DNA of 64,000 bases, from the NCBI GenBank assembly GCA_963725185.1, contig CAVRXO010000002.1, positions 852,718 through 916,717 on the forward strand, written 5' to 3'. Origin of the DNA: VAZQ01 sp963725185. GTDB taxonomy: Bacteria; Pseudomonadota; Alphaproteobacteria; Rhizobiales; Xanthobacteraceae. Within the stretch, counting starts at the first letter, position 1. Every line of letters starts with the position of its first letter. The notes below the pieces were generated by a model that was not told the DNA's origin, made no database searches, and was given only the letters and a program-made list of their open reading frames with translations. Both the position numbers and the translations under genes were made by a program. Below, piece by piece: positions 18,244 through 29,365 of this stretch.

Positions 18244-18528
18244 CTATTCTTCAACCGCGGTGGCCAAGCTTCCGCCAGTCAGTGCGACTGCAGCGGTACT
18301 ATCGCACTGACCCTGCCAGTCACAGAGAGCGGGCAGCAGCTGAGCCTCCACTTCGGTCGGACGGGGGCCGAAATTATAAGACCAAACGTCCGCGCCAAGG
18401 ATCACACCGGCGACAAGGGCCTGCCCGACCTCGGCGATCCTCTTGCTGTCGGACTGTAAGTCGACACTCGATACGGCTACGCCCCCAGTCAACGCCGCCA
18501 CCAGGACAACGATCGGTGTTTTGTTCAT
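18244..18528 (-). CDS. Small exported hypothetical protein
   Basis: A 94-residue frame that starts MNKTPIVVLVAALTGGVAVS, a plausible signal peptide, followed by an acidic mature part with two Cys (ALCDWQGQC). I do not recognise a family. The ATG at 18528 has no strong ribosome site, and the frame is open much further upstream, so both the start and the reality of the gene are uncertain. Confidence 0.4.
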   Translation of the reverse strand: MNKTPIVVLVAALTGGVAVSSVDLQSDSKRIAEVGQALVAGVILGADVWSYNFGPRPTEVEAQLLPALCDWQGQCDSTAAVALTGGSLATAVEE

Positions 18529-18757
18529 GAAACAACCCGTCTGTCGTCCATGCGCCCAAGCGTCGCATGGACCCGAACGGGCAACGCCCTCTTGGCCGTT
18601 CGGTTCCCCGAGAATGCGTGGTTGACCCGGCGAGCCGCGAATCCGGCCATGGACGGCGCCATGGACGGTTTCAACACTACCGGGCAACCAGCACCACCCC
18701 GATCGCTGCAGGGCAATTGCGCATGACGGTTCTTGTTCGGAACGACGGCACCGCGGG

Positions 18758-19030
18758 CTCACCCTCCCGCCCGTTGGCGGGGAGGGTCGCTGCCTCGCGC
18801 AGCGAGGCAGCGGGGTGGGGGGACTAGGCGAACTGTGACATTGCGGTGATGGCGAGGTCGCCCAAACTCCGCGGTGGCACACGTCGCCAGACGCACAAGG
18901 ACAACATCAAATTCATCAGGCGCTCATTGCGGCAACCGCGTGGCGACGGGACGAACACGGAGTTCGCTTAGTCCCCCCACCCGGCGCCGCTACGCGCCGC
19001 CACCCTCCCCGCCAACGGGTCGGAGGGTTG
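18758..19030. repeat. Long inverted-repeat element
   Basis: ACCCTCCCGCCCGTTGGCGG at the left returns as its near-exact reverse complement (CCTCCCCGCCAACGG...) at 18998-19028, with inner halves ending GGGGTGGGGGGAC and GTCCCCCCACCC. About 145 bp lie between the arms. No gene is visible. The design is like that at 3633-3787. Confidence 0.65.
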
Positions 19031-19271
19031 GAGCTTGCGGCTGCGTCGTGCAGCAATCACTCTGCCTCCATATGCAATTGCCCTGCCGATCGCCGAGCGT
19101 ATTCCATGTCATCGGCGTATCCGCCGCCGGGTCTTGTCCTGCTTCTGATCGGCGCAATCTTCTGACGTCACACGGAGCTGCGGGCCCGGTCGGTCAACGC
19201 GCCTTTCCTGGTTCGCTCATCGGGTTGTTGGTTGTCGAGAGCGGTGGTTGAGGAAGCTTGGCGCAGGGCCT

Positions 19272-19299
19272 AATAAAAAGCCGCCTGTTAGGGGCGGCT
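19272..19299 (-). terminator. Rho-independent terminator of the CsbD-like gene
   Basis: On the minus strand AGCCGCC, a short loop, GGCGGCT and a T5 run follow the CsbD stop by about 50 bp. Confidence 0.75.
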
Positions 19300-19347
19300 A
19301 GTCGTCAATTCGCTCGTTTCTTTGAACTCGTTCACAAAGCGAGATCT

Positions 19348-19533
19348 CTAATCGTGTTTCGAGGCATCTCGCGCCGCATCCTTGATGTCTCCGGCGACAT
19401 TGTGCGCGGTTCCCTTTGCCTTGTCGAACTTGCCTTCACTCTCCAGCTTCTTGTCGCCCATCATCTTGCCGGCGGTGTTCTTAATGGCGCCCTTTACCTT
19501 GTCGGCCGCGCCCTTCACGTGTTCGCGATCCAT
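19348..19533 (-). CDS. CsbD-like stress protein
   Basis: A 61-residue, Lys/Asp/Ala-rich, probably helical or disordered protein: MDREHVKGAADKVKGAIKNT, GKMMGDKKLESEGKFDKAKG, then VAGDIKDAARD. This is the CsbD pattern; such proteins are induced by general stress in many bacteria, with no known enzyme activity. GGAG lies 6 bases before the ATG at 19533. Monocistronic, with its own terminator. Confidence 0.9.
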   Translation of the reverse strand: MDREHVKGAADKVKGAIKNTAGKMMGDKKLESEGKFDKAKGTAHNVAGDIKDAARDASKHD

Positions 19534-19969
19534 CGTCATCTCCACTTTGCAGTTGTCTCTGCTGGACAACGCAGCGGTGGGGTAGGTGTTCCGCACCTCG
19601 CTCGCCGCACCCCGCTGTGGTTATGTGCGACGAGTCGCAGCGCATGCGGTCGTTACCCAGGACACAATAACAATTCGGTGTGGGCCGCCGTGACGAGCGG
19701 CGGGAATTCTACTCGATGCGCCTTGGCGGGAAATTCACGCTCGATCTGCTCAGCGCTGGGCGTCACGTCTGCTGGAGGGCCGCCGGGAAAAGGGCGCGAC
19801 CGTCAAGTCACCAATTCTTGAACGCGCCGGCGGAATTGTCGGTCACCGGATTGGAACCTGTAAGCCTGGGCCGGCCTTACATGGGGCCTGCTCTATGCAT
19901 TATGCATTGCGGGGGCCGTGCCCATGCATAGAGCGCGGAAGAGCCGCAAAAATCGCGAGAAGCCACCCA
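19534..19969. other. Intergenic stretch between CsbD and transketolase genes
   Basis: Must hold the promoters of both divergent units. I see no convincing gene, promoter box or repeat. Confidence 0.4.
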
Positions 19970-22095
19970 GTGCCAGCAAAACCCAAATCCACGACGATTC
20001 AAGCCGTTGAAACCGCGGTCGCAGCGGAGCCGGGACGATTTGATCAACTTTGCATAAATACCATCCGCACACTCGCGATGGACGCCGTGCAACAGGCCAA
20101 ATCCGGACATCCCGGCACGCCCATGGCGCTGGCGCCGGTGGTCTACACGCTTTGGCAAAGCTTTCTGCGCTTCGATCCCGACGATCCAAGCTGGCCCAAT
20201 CGAGATCGCTTCGTGCTCTCCAACGGCCATGCCTCGATGCTGCTTTATGCGCTGCTCCATCTCAGTGGCGTGAAAAAGCCGTCGACACCAAGCACGAACC
20301 TGATGGTGAGCTCGCGGTCACGCTCGACGACATCAAGCGGTTCCGGCAGCTTGACAGCAAATGCCCCGGACATCCCGAATATGGCACGACCGTGGGCGTC
20401 GAGACGACGACCGGCCCGCTCGGGCAGGGCTGCGGCAACAGCGTCGGCATGGCGCTTGCCGGGCGCTGGCTGGCTCAGCATTTCAACCGTCCGGGCTTTG
20501 CGATGTTTGATTACGACGTTTATGCCGTTTGCGGCGACGGTGACATGATGGAAGGCGTTTCAAGCGAGGCGGCTTCGTTCGCCGGTCACCAGATGCTCGG
20601 CAATCTGTGCTGGATCTACGACAGCAACCGGATAACGATCGAGGGCCACACCGATCTGGCCTTCAGCGAGAATGTGGCGGCGCGTTTCCTCGCTTATGGC
20701 TGGAATGTGGAGCACGTCGGCGATGCCAATGACGGCGCGCGGTTGGCGCAGGCCCTCGAAAGCTTCCGGCGTACTCGCGACGTGCCGACCCTGATCATCG
20801 TCGAAAGCCATATCGGTTATGGGGCGCCGCACAAGCAGGACACCAGCGCGGCCCATGGCGAGCCGCTCGGCGAGGAGGAGGTCCGCCTCGCCAAACGCAA
20901 TTACGGCTGGCCCGAGGACGCCAAATTTCTGGTGCCTGACGGCGTGCGCGAGCATTTCCGCGAGGGCGTCGGCCGCCGCGGCCGCCATCTGCACGAGGCC
21001 TGGGCCAAGCTGTCCGCTTCCTACCGCAGCCAGTACCCCGATCTTGCCGACCGCCTCCAGCGAATGCAGGCGCAGGCGCTTCCCGAGGGTTGGGATGCCG
21101 ACCTGCCGGTGTTCCCCGCTGACGCCAAAGGACTTAGCCAGCCGCGATTCCTCGGCCAAGGTCTTGAACGCCATCGCGCGACATTATCCTTGGCTCGTCG
21201 GCGGGGCGGCCGATCTCTCGCCGTCGACCAAGACGCACCTGAATTTCGAGGGCGCGGGCGATCTGGAGGAGGACAATCCCGGCGGACGGAATCTGCATTT
21301 CGGGATCCGCGAGCATGCCATGGGAGCAATCGTGAATGGGCTCGCGCTGTCCAAGCTGCGCGCTTATGGATCGAGCTTCCTCATCTTTTCCGACTACATG
21401 AAGCCGCCCACGCGGCTTGGCGCGCTGATGGAGCTGCCGGTCATCTATGTATTCACCCACGACTCGATCGGCCTGGGCGAGGACGGCCCGACCCATCAGG
21501 CGGTCGAGCAGCTCACTGCGCTGCGCAGCATTCCGGGGCTCGTCACGTTGCGCCCGGCCGACGCCAACGAGGTCGTCGAAGCGTGGCGCGTGATCATCGG
21601 GCTCGAGAATACGCCCGTATGCCTGGTGCTGACCCGCCAAGCGCTCCCGACCTTCGACCGCACCCGCTACGCCGCGGCCTCCGGCGTAAGCCGCGGGGCC
21701 TATGTCTGGCTGACGTCCCGGAACGCGAGCCCGCGGTGCTCCTGATCGGCACCGGCAGCGAGGTCGCGCTCTGCATCAGCGCCCATGAGGAGCTCCGGCG
21801 GGAGGGCATCGCGGCGCGCGTGGTCAGCATGCCGTCGTGGGAGCTGTTCGAGCGGCAGCCTCCGGCCTACCGCGACAGCGTTCTCCCGCCCGACATCAAG
21901 GCGCGCGTCTCCGTCGAAATGGCCTCGGTGATCGGCTGGGATCGTTACGTCGGCGCAACCGGGACGCGGCTGGGCATGACGTCATTCGGCGCCTCGGCGC
22001 CGCTCAAGGACGTGCTTGCGAAGTTCGGATTCACGACGGCGCACGTGGTTGCGGCGGCGAAGGATCAGATCGCGAGCCAAAAGGGGAATAGGTGA
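19970..22095 (+). CDS. tkt: Transketolase, frameshifted
   Basis: Thiamine-diphosphate enzyme of the non-oxidative pentose phosphate pathway, about 705 residues. FDQLCINTIRTLAMDAVQQA, AKSGHPGTPMALAP, GPLGQG, and the TPP site GDGDMMEGVSSEA are seen; the pyrimidine domain has FGIREHAMGAI and HDSIGLGEDGPTHQAVEQL. Frame changes lie near 20275 (a lost G), 21137 (an extra base) and 21690 (a lost base). Each restores a normal transketolase reading. The start is uncertain: GTG at 19970 was chosen and ATG at 19895 is in frame. First gene of the sugar-phosphate operon; its stop overlaps the next start. Confidence 0.88.
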
Positions 22096-24972
22096 GCATG
22101 GTAGCCCAGCGCCAAGCGAAGGCAGCCGCGAATCCGCTCGAGCGCCTGCACGATTGCGGACAGGCGGTTTGGCTCGACTTCCTCTCCCGGCGGTTCTTGG
22201 CGGAGGGCGGGCTCAAGCAGCTGGTCGAGCGCGACCGCCTGACCGGCGTGACCTCCAATCCGTCCATATTCGAAAAAGCCATCGCCGGCAGCGCCGATTA
22301 CGATCAGTCGTTGAACACGCTCGAGACGCAAGGCGACTGCGATGTCATGGCGCTCTACGAGCGGCTCGCGATCGAAGATATCCGGCAGGCGGCGGACACG
22401 CTGCGCCCGGTCTATGAGGCAACCAAGCGCCGGGACGGCTATGTCAGCCTGGAGGTGTCTCCCTATCTGGCGATGGGCACCGAGGCCACGGTCGCCGAAG
22501 CACGCCGGCTGCATCAGTCGGTCGGCCGGGACAACTTGATGATCAAGGTGCCGGGCACCAAAGCGGGTCTGCCGGCGATCCGGCGGCTCATTGGCGAGGG
22601 CATCAACGTCAATATTACGCTTTTGTTTTCGCAGCAGGTCTATGAAGAGGTGGTCGAGGCCTATCTGGCGGGTCTCGAGCAGCTCGTGGCGCGCGGCGGC
22701 GACCCCGCCAAGGTCGCCAGCGTCGCCAGCTTCTTCGTGAGCCGGATCGACGTCGCGGTCGACGCGCTCATCGAGGAGCGCAGCCGCGAGCCCAATCGCG
22801 CCGGACAGCATGACGCGCTCAACGCGCTGCGCGGCAAGGTCGCCATCGCCAACGCGAAGCTCGCCTATCAGCGCTACAAGCGGCTGTTTGCCGGCCCGCG
22901 TTGGGAGAAGCTGCGCGGCAAGGGCGCGCAGGTGCAGCGGCTCTTATGGGCAAGCACCGGCACGAAGAACAAGGCCTACAGCGACGTGCTCTATGTCGAG
23001 GAGCTGATCGCTCCCGACACGGTCAACACGCTGCCACCCGCCACCATGGACGCGTTTCGCGATCACGGCAAAGTGCGGGCAAGCCTTGAGGAGAATATCG
23101 ATCAGGCCAAGCAGACGATGGCAACGCTCGAACGGTCGGGTATCTCGATCGACGCGGTGACCGCAAAGCTGGTGGACGAAGGCGTGCAGCTGTTTGCCGA
23201 CGCGTTCGACAAGCTGCTCGGCGCGGTAGCGCGCAAGCGCGCCTTGCGGCTCGGCGAACAGCTCGACGGCCAAGCCTGCAAGCTGGCGCCGGAGCTCGAA
23301 AAGGCCGTCGCCACCTCGCTCGAAATCGTGGCGGCATGACGCGAAGGGACGCCGGCTGTGGGGCGGCGACGCCGGCCTCTGGACCTCGCACGACGAAGCG
23401 AACTGGCTCGGCTGGCTCGGCATTGCCGAGGCGGAGCGCAAGCGCGTCGACGCCCTCTGCGGCCTTGCCGAGGATATTCGGCAGCAGAGCTTCACCCACA
23501 TCCTCCTCCTCGGCATGGGGGGATCGAGCCTCGGGCCGGAGGTGTTTGCGCAAACGTTCGGTCGTCAAGACGGGCGCCCTGCCCTGCTGGTGCTCGATTC
23601 CACCGATCCGGCCCAGATCCGCACAGTGGAAGGCCAGATCGACCCCGCCCGCACCCTGTTCATCGTATCGAGCAAGTCCGGCAGCACGCTGGAGCCGAAT
23701 ATCCTGAAGCAGTATTTCTTCGAATGCGCCAAGCGGGCGCTCGGCACGCAGGACGTCGGAGCGCGCTTCATCGCCATCACGGATCCGGGATCGCAGCTGG
23801 AGAAGATCGCCGAGCGCGACCGGTTCCGGCACATCGCGCACGGGATTCCCAGCATCGGCGGACGCTATTCGGTGCTGTCGGACTTCGGCTTGGTGCCTGC
23901 GGCCGCCATGGGTCTGGACGTCGCCCGGTTGCTGAAAGAAACGCAGAAGATGACGCGCTCGTGCGCGGCCAGCGTTCCGCCCGCCGACAATCCGGGCATC
24001 GTGCTTGGCACCATCCTGGGCGTGCTCGGAAAGTCGGGCCGCAACAAGGTCACTATCGTGGCTTCGCCCGGCATTGCGGATTTCGGCGCCTGGCTCGAGC
24101 AACTGCTGGCGGAATCGACCGGCAAGCACGGCAAGGGACTGATCCCGGTCGATGCCGAGCCGCTCGGCTCTCCCGAGGTCTACGGGCTGGACCGGCTGTT
24201 CGTGTATCTGCGGCTGGCCGGCGAGACCGATGCCCGGCAGGATGAGCTCGTGGCGCAGATCGAGCGCGCCGGACACCCGGTGGTGCATATCGCCGTCACC
24301 GACCGCTATCACATCGGCCAGGAATTCTTCCGCTGGGAGCTCGCCACGGCGGTCGCGGGTTCGCTTCTCGGCATCGATCCGTTCGATCAACCGGATGTGG
24401 AAGCCAGCAAGGAGAAGACGCGCGAGCTCACCAGCGCATATGAGCGTTCGGGACAACTGCCACCGGAAGCGGCGGTCTTCGAGGTTGACGGGCTGACGGT
24501 GTTTGCCGACGAGAAAAACCGCAAGGCAATCGAAAAGGCCGGCACCCTGGCGGAATGCCTGGCGGCGCATTTCGGGCGGATCCACGAGGGCGATTATTGC
24601 GCGCTCCTCGCTTATGTCGAACGCAACGCCCGCCATCGCGACGCTTTGCAGGAGATCCGCGTTCTGATCCGCGATCGCAAGCGGGTCGCCACCTGCCTCG
24701 GCTTTGGACCGCGATTCCTTCATTCGACCGGGCAAGCTTACAAAGGCGGGCCCAACACCGGCGTGTTCCTGCAGATCACCTGCGACGACGCCGCCGATCT
24801 CCAGGTGCCGGGCCAGCGCTACACCTTCGGCGTCGTCAAGGCCGCGCAGGCGCGCGGCGATCTCGATGTCCTGGCCGAACGCGACCGGCGCGTGCTGCGC
24901 ATCCATCTCGGCCCACACGTCGCGGCCGGGCTGACGTCGCTAAAGAACGCCGTCCGGCAAGCGCTCGGTTGA
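22092..24972 (+). CDS. Bifunctional transaldolase / glucose-6-phosphate isomerase, one frameshift
   Basis: Residues 1 to about 400 are transaldolase: GVTSNPSIFEKAI, the Schiff-base Lys in MIKVPGTKAGLPAI, NVNITLLFS. The rest is phosphoglucose isomerase: LLLGMGGSSLGPEVF, SSKSGSTLEPN, GGRYSVLSDFG, RFLHSTGQAYKGG. In this sequence a stop at 23337-23339 separates them. However, moving one base near 23328 gives LEIWRHDAKGRRLWGGDAGL, which joins the two exactly as in the known fused proteins of alphaproteobacteria, and the isomerase half has no start of its own before its first motifs. I therefore annotate one gene with an insertion error. The GTG at 22092 overlaps the tkt stop; the ATG at 22098 is an alternative. 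Confidence 0.83.
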
Positions 24973-24989
24973 GATTGGGGAGAAGACCA

Positions 24990-26033
24990 ATGCAGATCGG
25001 CATTATCGGACTGGGCAAGATGGGCGGCAACATGGTCCGGCGCTTGGCGCGCCAGGGCCACCAATGCGTGGTGTTCGACCGGAACCCGGCGGCCATCAAG
25101 GCGCTGGTGGGCGAGCGAGTGACGGGCGGCGCGGATCTCAAGCAACTTGTCGCCAAGCTCGACCCGCCGCGGGCCGTCTGGGTGATGTTGCCGGCGGGCG
25201 AGATCACCGAAGGCACGGTCACGCAACTGGGCGCGCTGCTCGAACCGGGCGACATCATCATCGACGGCGGCAATTCCTTCTACAAGGACGACATCAGGCG
25301 GGCCAAGCTCTTGCAGCCGAAGGGCATCCGCTATGTCGATTGCGGCACCTCCGGCGGCGTCTGGGGCATCGACCGCGGCTATTGCATGATGATCGGCGGT
25401 CCGCAGGAGGCAATCGATCATCTCGATCCGATCTTCTCGGCGCTCGCGCCGGGGCTGGGCGATATCCCGCGCACGCCCGGCCGCGAGCAACGCGATTCCC
25501 GCGCCGAGCGCGGCTATATTCACGCCGGCCCTTCCGGCGCCGGTCACTTCGTCAAGATGGTGCACAACGGCATCGAGTACGGAATGATGCAAGCTTTCGC
25601 CGAGGGCTTCGACATATTGCGCAACAAGGATTCCGGGGACCTGCCCGAGGATGAGCGCTTTGCGTTGAACATGGCGGATATCGCGGAGGTTTGGCGACGC
25701 GGCAGCGTCGTATCGTCCTGGCTGCTCGATCTTGCGGCCGCCGCGCTGGCCAAGGATCCCCAGCTCAAGAGCTTCTCCGGATACGTGCAGGATTCGGGCG
25801 AGGGCCGCTGGACCATCGAGGCGGCAATCGAGGAGGCGGTCCCGGCCGACGTCCTCGCCACGGCGCTGTTCGCGCGTTTCCGCTCTCGGCAGGAGCACAC
25901 CTTCGGCGAAAAGATGCTCTCCGCCATGCGCTTCGGCTTTGGCGGGCACATCGAGGGCAAGGAGCCGACCGACCCCGAAGCCACGCCAAAAGGATCGGCG
26001 ACCCGCTCCGCGACCCAGCACGCCGCCGAGTAG
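24990..26033 (+). CDS. gnd: 6-phosphogluconate dehydrogenase, short NAD-type
   Basis: Oxidatively decarboxylates 6-phosphogluconate to ribulose 5-phosphate. 347 residues, against about 470 for the NADP form, so this is the short GndA-like class. Rossmann motif IGLGKMGGNM; catalytic region CGTSGGVWGIDRGYCM and HFVKMVHNGIEYGMMQAFAE with its Lys; IEEAVPADVLATALFARF. GGGGAGAAG precedes the ATG at 24990. It is intact and lies between the tal-pgi and zwf genes. Confidence 0.93.
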   Translation: MQIGIIGLGKMGGNMVRRLARQGHQCVVFDRNPAAIKALVGERVTGGADLKQLVAKLDPPRAVWVMLPAGEITEGTVTQLGALLEPGDIIIDGGNSFYKDDIRRAKLLQPKGIRYVDCGTSGGVWGIDRGYCMMIGGPQEAIDHLDPIFSALAPGLGDIPRTPGREQRDSRAERGYIHAGPSGAGHFVKMVHNGIEYGMMQAFAEGFDILRNKDSGDLPEDERFALNMADIAEVWRRGSVVSSWLLDLAAAALAKDPQLKSFSGYVQDSGEGRWTIEAAIEEAVPADVLATALFARFRSRQEHTFGEKMLSAMRFGFGGHIEGKEPTDPEATPKGSATRSATQHAAE

Positions 26034-26037
26034 CCCC

Positions 26038-27646
26038 ATGGATGACCGCACCACTCGGATACCGGATGCCACACAGCTGATTGCGTGCCCGCCGCGGCGG
26101 CAGGCCAAGCCGGCCGATCCTTGCGCCATGGTGATCTTCGGAGGCGACCGGCGACCTGACCAAGCGCCTGGTGGTGCCGGCGCTCTACAATCTTCTTCGC
26201 ACCAAAGTGCTGCCGGACCAATTCGCGCTGATCGGCGTCGCCCGCACGGAGGAGACGGCGAAGAGTTGGGGCGAGCAGCTTTACGGCATGCTGAAGAGCT
26301 TTGTCGGAAACACCGCCGCGGAGTTCGCTATCGACGCAATCGACGAGGCTGCGTGGACGCGGCTCGCGCAAAAAATGGTCTATGTGCGGGGCGATCTGAC
26401 GGATCCCGGCCTGTACGACAAGTTGCGCGGCACGCTCGACGAGGCCGAAAAGACCCAGGGAACGCGCGGTAACGTCCTCTTCTACCTGGCGACCGCCGAT
26501 CGGCTCTTCGGCGCCGTGGTGGAGCAACTCGGCAAGGCCAAGCTCACCGATCAGCACGAAGACCAGGACGGCAAGCCGCAGTTCTGGCGCCGCGTGGTGA
26601 TCGAGAAGCCGTTCGGCCACAGCCTCGACTCCGCGCGCGAGCTCGATGCTCGCATCTTGCGCACGCTGCGCGAGGACCAGATCTTCCGGATCGACCACTT
26701 CCTCGGGAAGGACACGGTCCAGAGCATAACGGCGTTCCGCTTCGCCAATGGGCTGTTCGAGCCGATCTGGAACCGGGACCGGATCGATCACGTGCAGATC
26801 ACGGCGGCGGAGACGGTGGGCGTCGAGCAGCGCGGCAAGTTCTACGAAGCGACGGGCGCGCTGCGCGACATGGTCCCAAATCATATGCTCTCGTTGCTTT
26901 CGATGGTGGCCATGGAGCCTCCGACCGGCTTCGATGCCGCGGCAATCCGTTCGCGGAAGGCGGAGGTGCTGGCCGCAATGCCCGCGGTCACGCCGGCGCG
27001 GGCGGTGCGTGGCCAGTACGGTGCCGGCACGGTGCTCGGCAAAGAGGTGAAGGCGTATCGGCAGGAGCCCGACGTGGCGCCGGCTTCGAGCATCGAGACC
27101 TATGTGGCCATGCAGCTCGAAATCGACAATTGGCGCTGGGCCGGCGTGCCCTTCTACATCCGAACCGGCAAGCACCTGTCGCAGCGGAACACCGAGATCG
27201 CGATCCGCTTCAAGCAAGCGCCCTATGCGGCATTCCAGGACACGCCGGTCGACGCCCTGCGGCCCAACTGGCTGGTGCTGCGCATCGCGCCCGATGCGGG
27301 GATTTCCTTGCAGTTTGAAGTCAAGCGCCCGGGACCGGTCGTTGATCTCGCCGCCGTCAAAATGGATTTCCGCTATCAAGACTGGTTCCCCAAGGAGCCC
27401 AATGTCGGATACGAGACCCTGCTCTACGATGTCATGATCGGCGATCAGACGCTGTTCATGCGCGCCGATATCGTGGAGAACGCATGGCGCATCGTGCAGC
27501 CGGTGCTCGACGCCTGGCAGGATGGAGGAAAGCCGCCGATCTATCCGTCGGGAAGCGCGGGACCGAGCGAGGGGGACGCGCTATTGGGGCGCGGCGGCAG
27601 ACGCTGGCGACCCATCGACGGCCGAGGCGCCGGAAGATCGTCATGA
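26038..27646 (+). CDS. zwf: Glucose-6-phosphate 1-dehydrogenase, one frameshift
   Basis: First enzyme of the oxidative pentose phosphate pathway, about 535 residues. After the start MDDRTTRIPDATQLIA an inserted base near 26141 breaks the NADP loop; read across it gives VIFG-ATGDLTKRLV. Downstream is normal: VIEKPFGHSLDSA, the active-site RIDHFLGKDTVQ, GKFYEATGALRDMVPNHM, FYIRTGKHLSQR. It starts 4 bp after the gnd stop. The extra Arg/Gly-rich last 20 residues are unusual and may reflect a further small shift near the end. Confidence 0.9.
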
Positions 27647-28520
27647 CGGCTTCCTCGACTTCCATCGACGACAATCACGGCTGTGGTCTCGGATGTCGAT
27701 GGGACGTTGATGACGGACGACAAGCAATTGACCCCGCGCGCCCGGCAGGCCGTCGCGAAGCTCCACGCGCGCGGGATGATTTTCACCATTATCAGCAGCC
27801 GACCGCCGCGAGGCGTGCGCATGCTGCTCGACACGCTCGAGATCACGACACCGTTCGGATGTTTCAATGGGGGCGTGATCGCGAGGCCCGATCTTTCCGT
27901 GATCACCGCGCATCTTTTGCCGCCTCATGTCGGCCGGCGCGCGGTCGATATGCTGAGCGCACGCGGAGCACAGGCCTGGATCTTCGCCGGGCCGCAATGG
28001 CTGGTGCGCGATTCCGACGCGCCGTATGTCGGGTTGGAAGAGCGCACGGTCAGGTTCCAGCCTACGGTCGTCGAGGATTTCGGATCGGCTCTCGACCTCG
28101 CCGCCAAGATCGTCGGCGTCAGCGCGGATTTCGAGCTTCTTGCCCGATGCGAGCACGATTTGCGCAGCGCGCTCGCCGGTCAAGCTTCGGTCGTGCGTTC
28201 GCAGCCTTACTACCTCGACATCACCCACCCGCTTGCCAACAAGGGGATCGCGCTGTCGGCACTGGCGACGCTGCTGGCGGTTCCGCCGGCGGAGATTGCC
28301 GTGGTCGGCGACGGCGGCAATGATGTCGCAATGTTCGAGCGAAGCGGCCTCAGCATCGCGATGGGCAATGCCAGCCCGCAGGTGCGGGCAGGCAGCCGAT
28401 TTCGTCACCGACACCAATCGCGAGGAGGGCTTCGCCAACGCAATCGAGCGGTTCATCCTGGGCGGCGATCGTTCGAAGGCGCCGACTGCAGCCGCCGGGA
28501 CAGGAGCCCGCGCATGGTAG
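27643..28520 (+). CDS. Cof-type HAD-IIB phosphatase 1, two frameshifts
   Basis: A HAD phosphatase of about 290 residues for a sugar phosphate or similar substrate. The nucleophile motif DVDGTLMTDD is read after a one-base shift near 27671. Motif II lies near IISSRPPRG, the lysine in HPLANKGIAL, motif IV is GDGGNDVAMF. A second shift lies near 28393, after AMGNASPQVRA. It is followed by a paralogue at 28514 with the same motif spacing, so the pair arose by tandem duplication. It overlaps the zwf stop. Confidence 0.8.
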
Positions 28521-29365
28521 CACCTAAACGCGCCGTGTCGAAAATCTCGCTCGTCCTGGCCGACGTCGACGGCACGCTGGTGACGGCGGAGAAGGTGCTG
28601 ACGTCGCGCGCCAAAGCCGCCGTGAAGGCGCTGCAGGCGGCGGACATCCAATTCGCCATCACCAGCGGCCGGCCGCCGCGCGGCATGTCGATGCTGATCG
28701 ATCCGCTGGCGTTGCGCACCCCGGTGGCGGGATTCAACGGCGGCATCCTCGTCAAGCCCGACATGACCGTGCTGGAGCAGCATGTGCTCGCCGGCGATGT
28801 CGCAAGGCGTGCCCTCAAGGTGGTCATCGATGGCGGCATGGATGCTTGGGTTTATAGCGGCAACGATTGGCTCGTCCGCGATCCCAAAGCGCCGCACGTG
28901 GCGCGCGAGGAATGGACTGTCAAGTTCCCCCCAACGGTGGTCGAGAATTTCGACCAGGCGCTCAACAACGCCGTGAAGATCGTCGGCGTGAGCGACGACC
29001 ACGACCTGGTGGCGCGCTGCGAGGCGGCTGCCCAGCAGGCGCTCGGCAACGGCGCCTCGGCAGCCCGCTCGCAACCCTATTATCTCGACATCACCCATCC
29101 GGACGCCAACAAGGGGACCGTCGTCAAGACCCTGTCGAGGCTGCTGTCGGTCCCCGTCGGCGAGATCGCCACCATCGGGGACATGCCCAACGACGTATTG
29201 ATGTTCCGCAACAGCGGCCTCGGCATCGCAATGGGAAATGCCAGCCCGGAGGTGCAGGCGCAGGCCGATAAGGTGACCGCGTCCTATGATGACGAAGGCT
29301 TTGCCAAGGCCATCGAGGAATTCATCCTGCGCCGCGCGCCCTCGACACTGGCGGAGGCACGATGA
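28514..29365 (+). CDS. Cof-type HAD-IIB phosphatase 2
   Basis: 283 residues, intact. DVDGTLVTAEKVL (motif I), ITSGRPPRGMSML (motif II), HPDANKGTVVKTL (Lys) and GDMPNDVLMF (motif IV). It shares RSQPYYLDITHP and IAMGNASP with its neighbour. A role in sugar-phosphate or phosphoglycolate-type clean-up is likely from context, but the substrate is not known. Its ATG overlaps the upstream stop and its own stop overlaps rpe as ATGA. Confidence 0.85.
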   Translation: MVAPKRAVSKISLVLADVDGTLVTAEKVLTSRAKAAVKALQAADIQFAITSGRPPRGMSMLIDPLALRTPVAGFNGGILVKPDMTVLEQHVLAGDVARRALKVVIDGGMDAWVYSGNDWLVRDPKAPHVAREEWTVKFPPTVVENFDQALNNAVKIVGVSDDHDLVARCEAAAQQALGNGASAARSQPYYLDITHPDANKGTVVKTLSRLLSVPVGEIATIGDMPNDVLMFRNSGLGIAMGNASPEVQAQADKVTASYDDEGFAKAIEEFILRRAPSTLAEAR

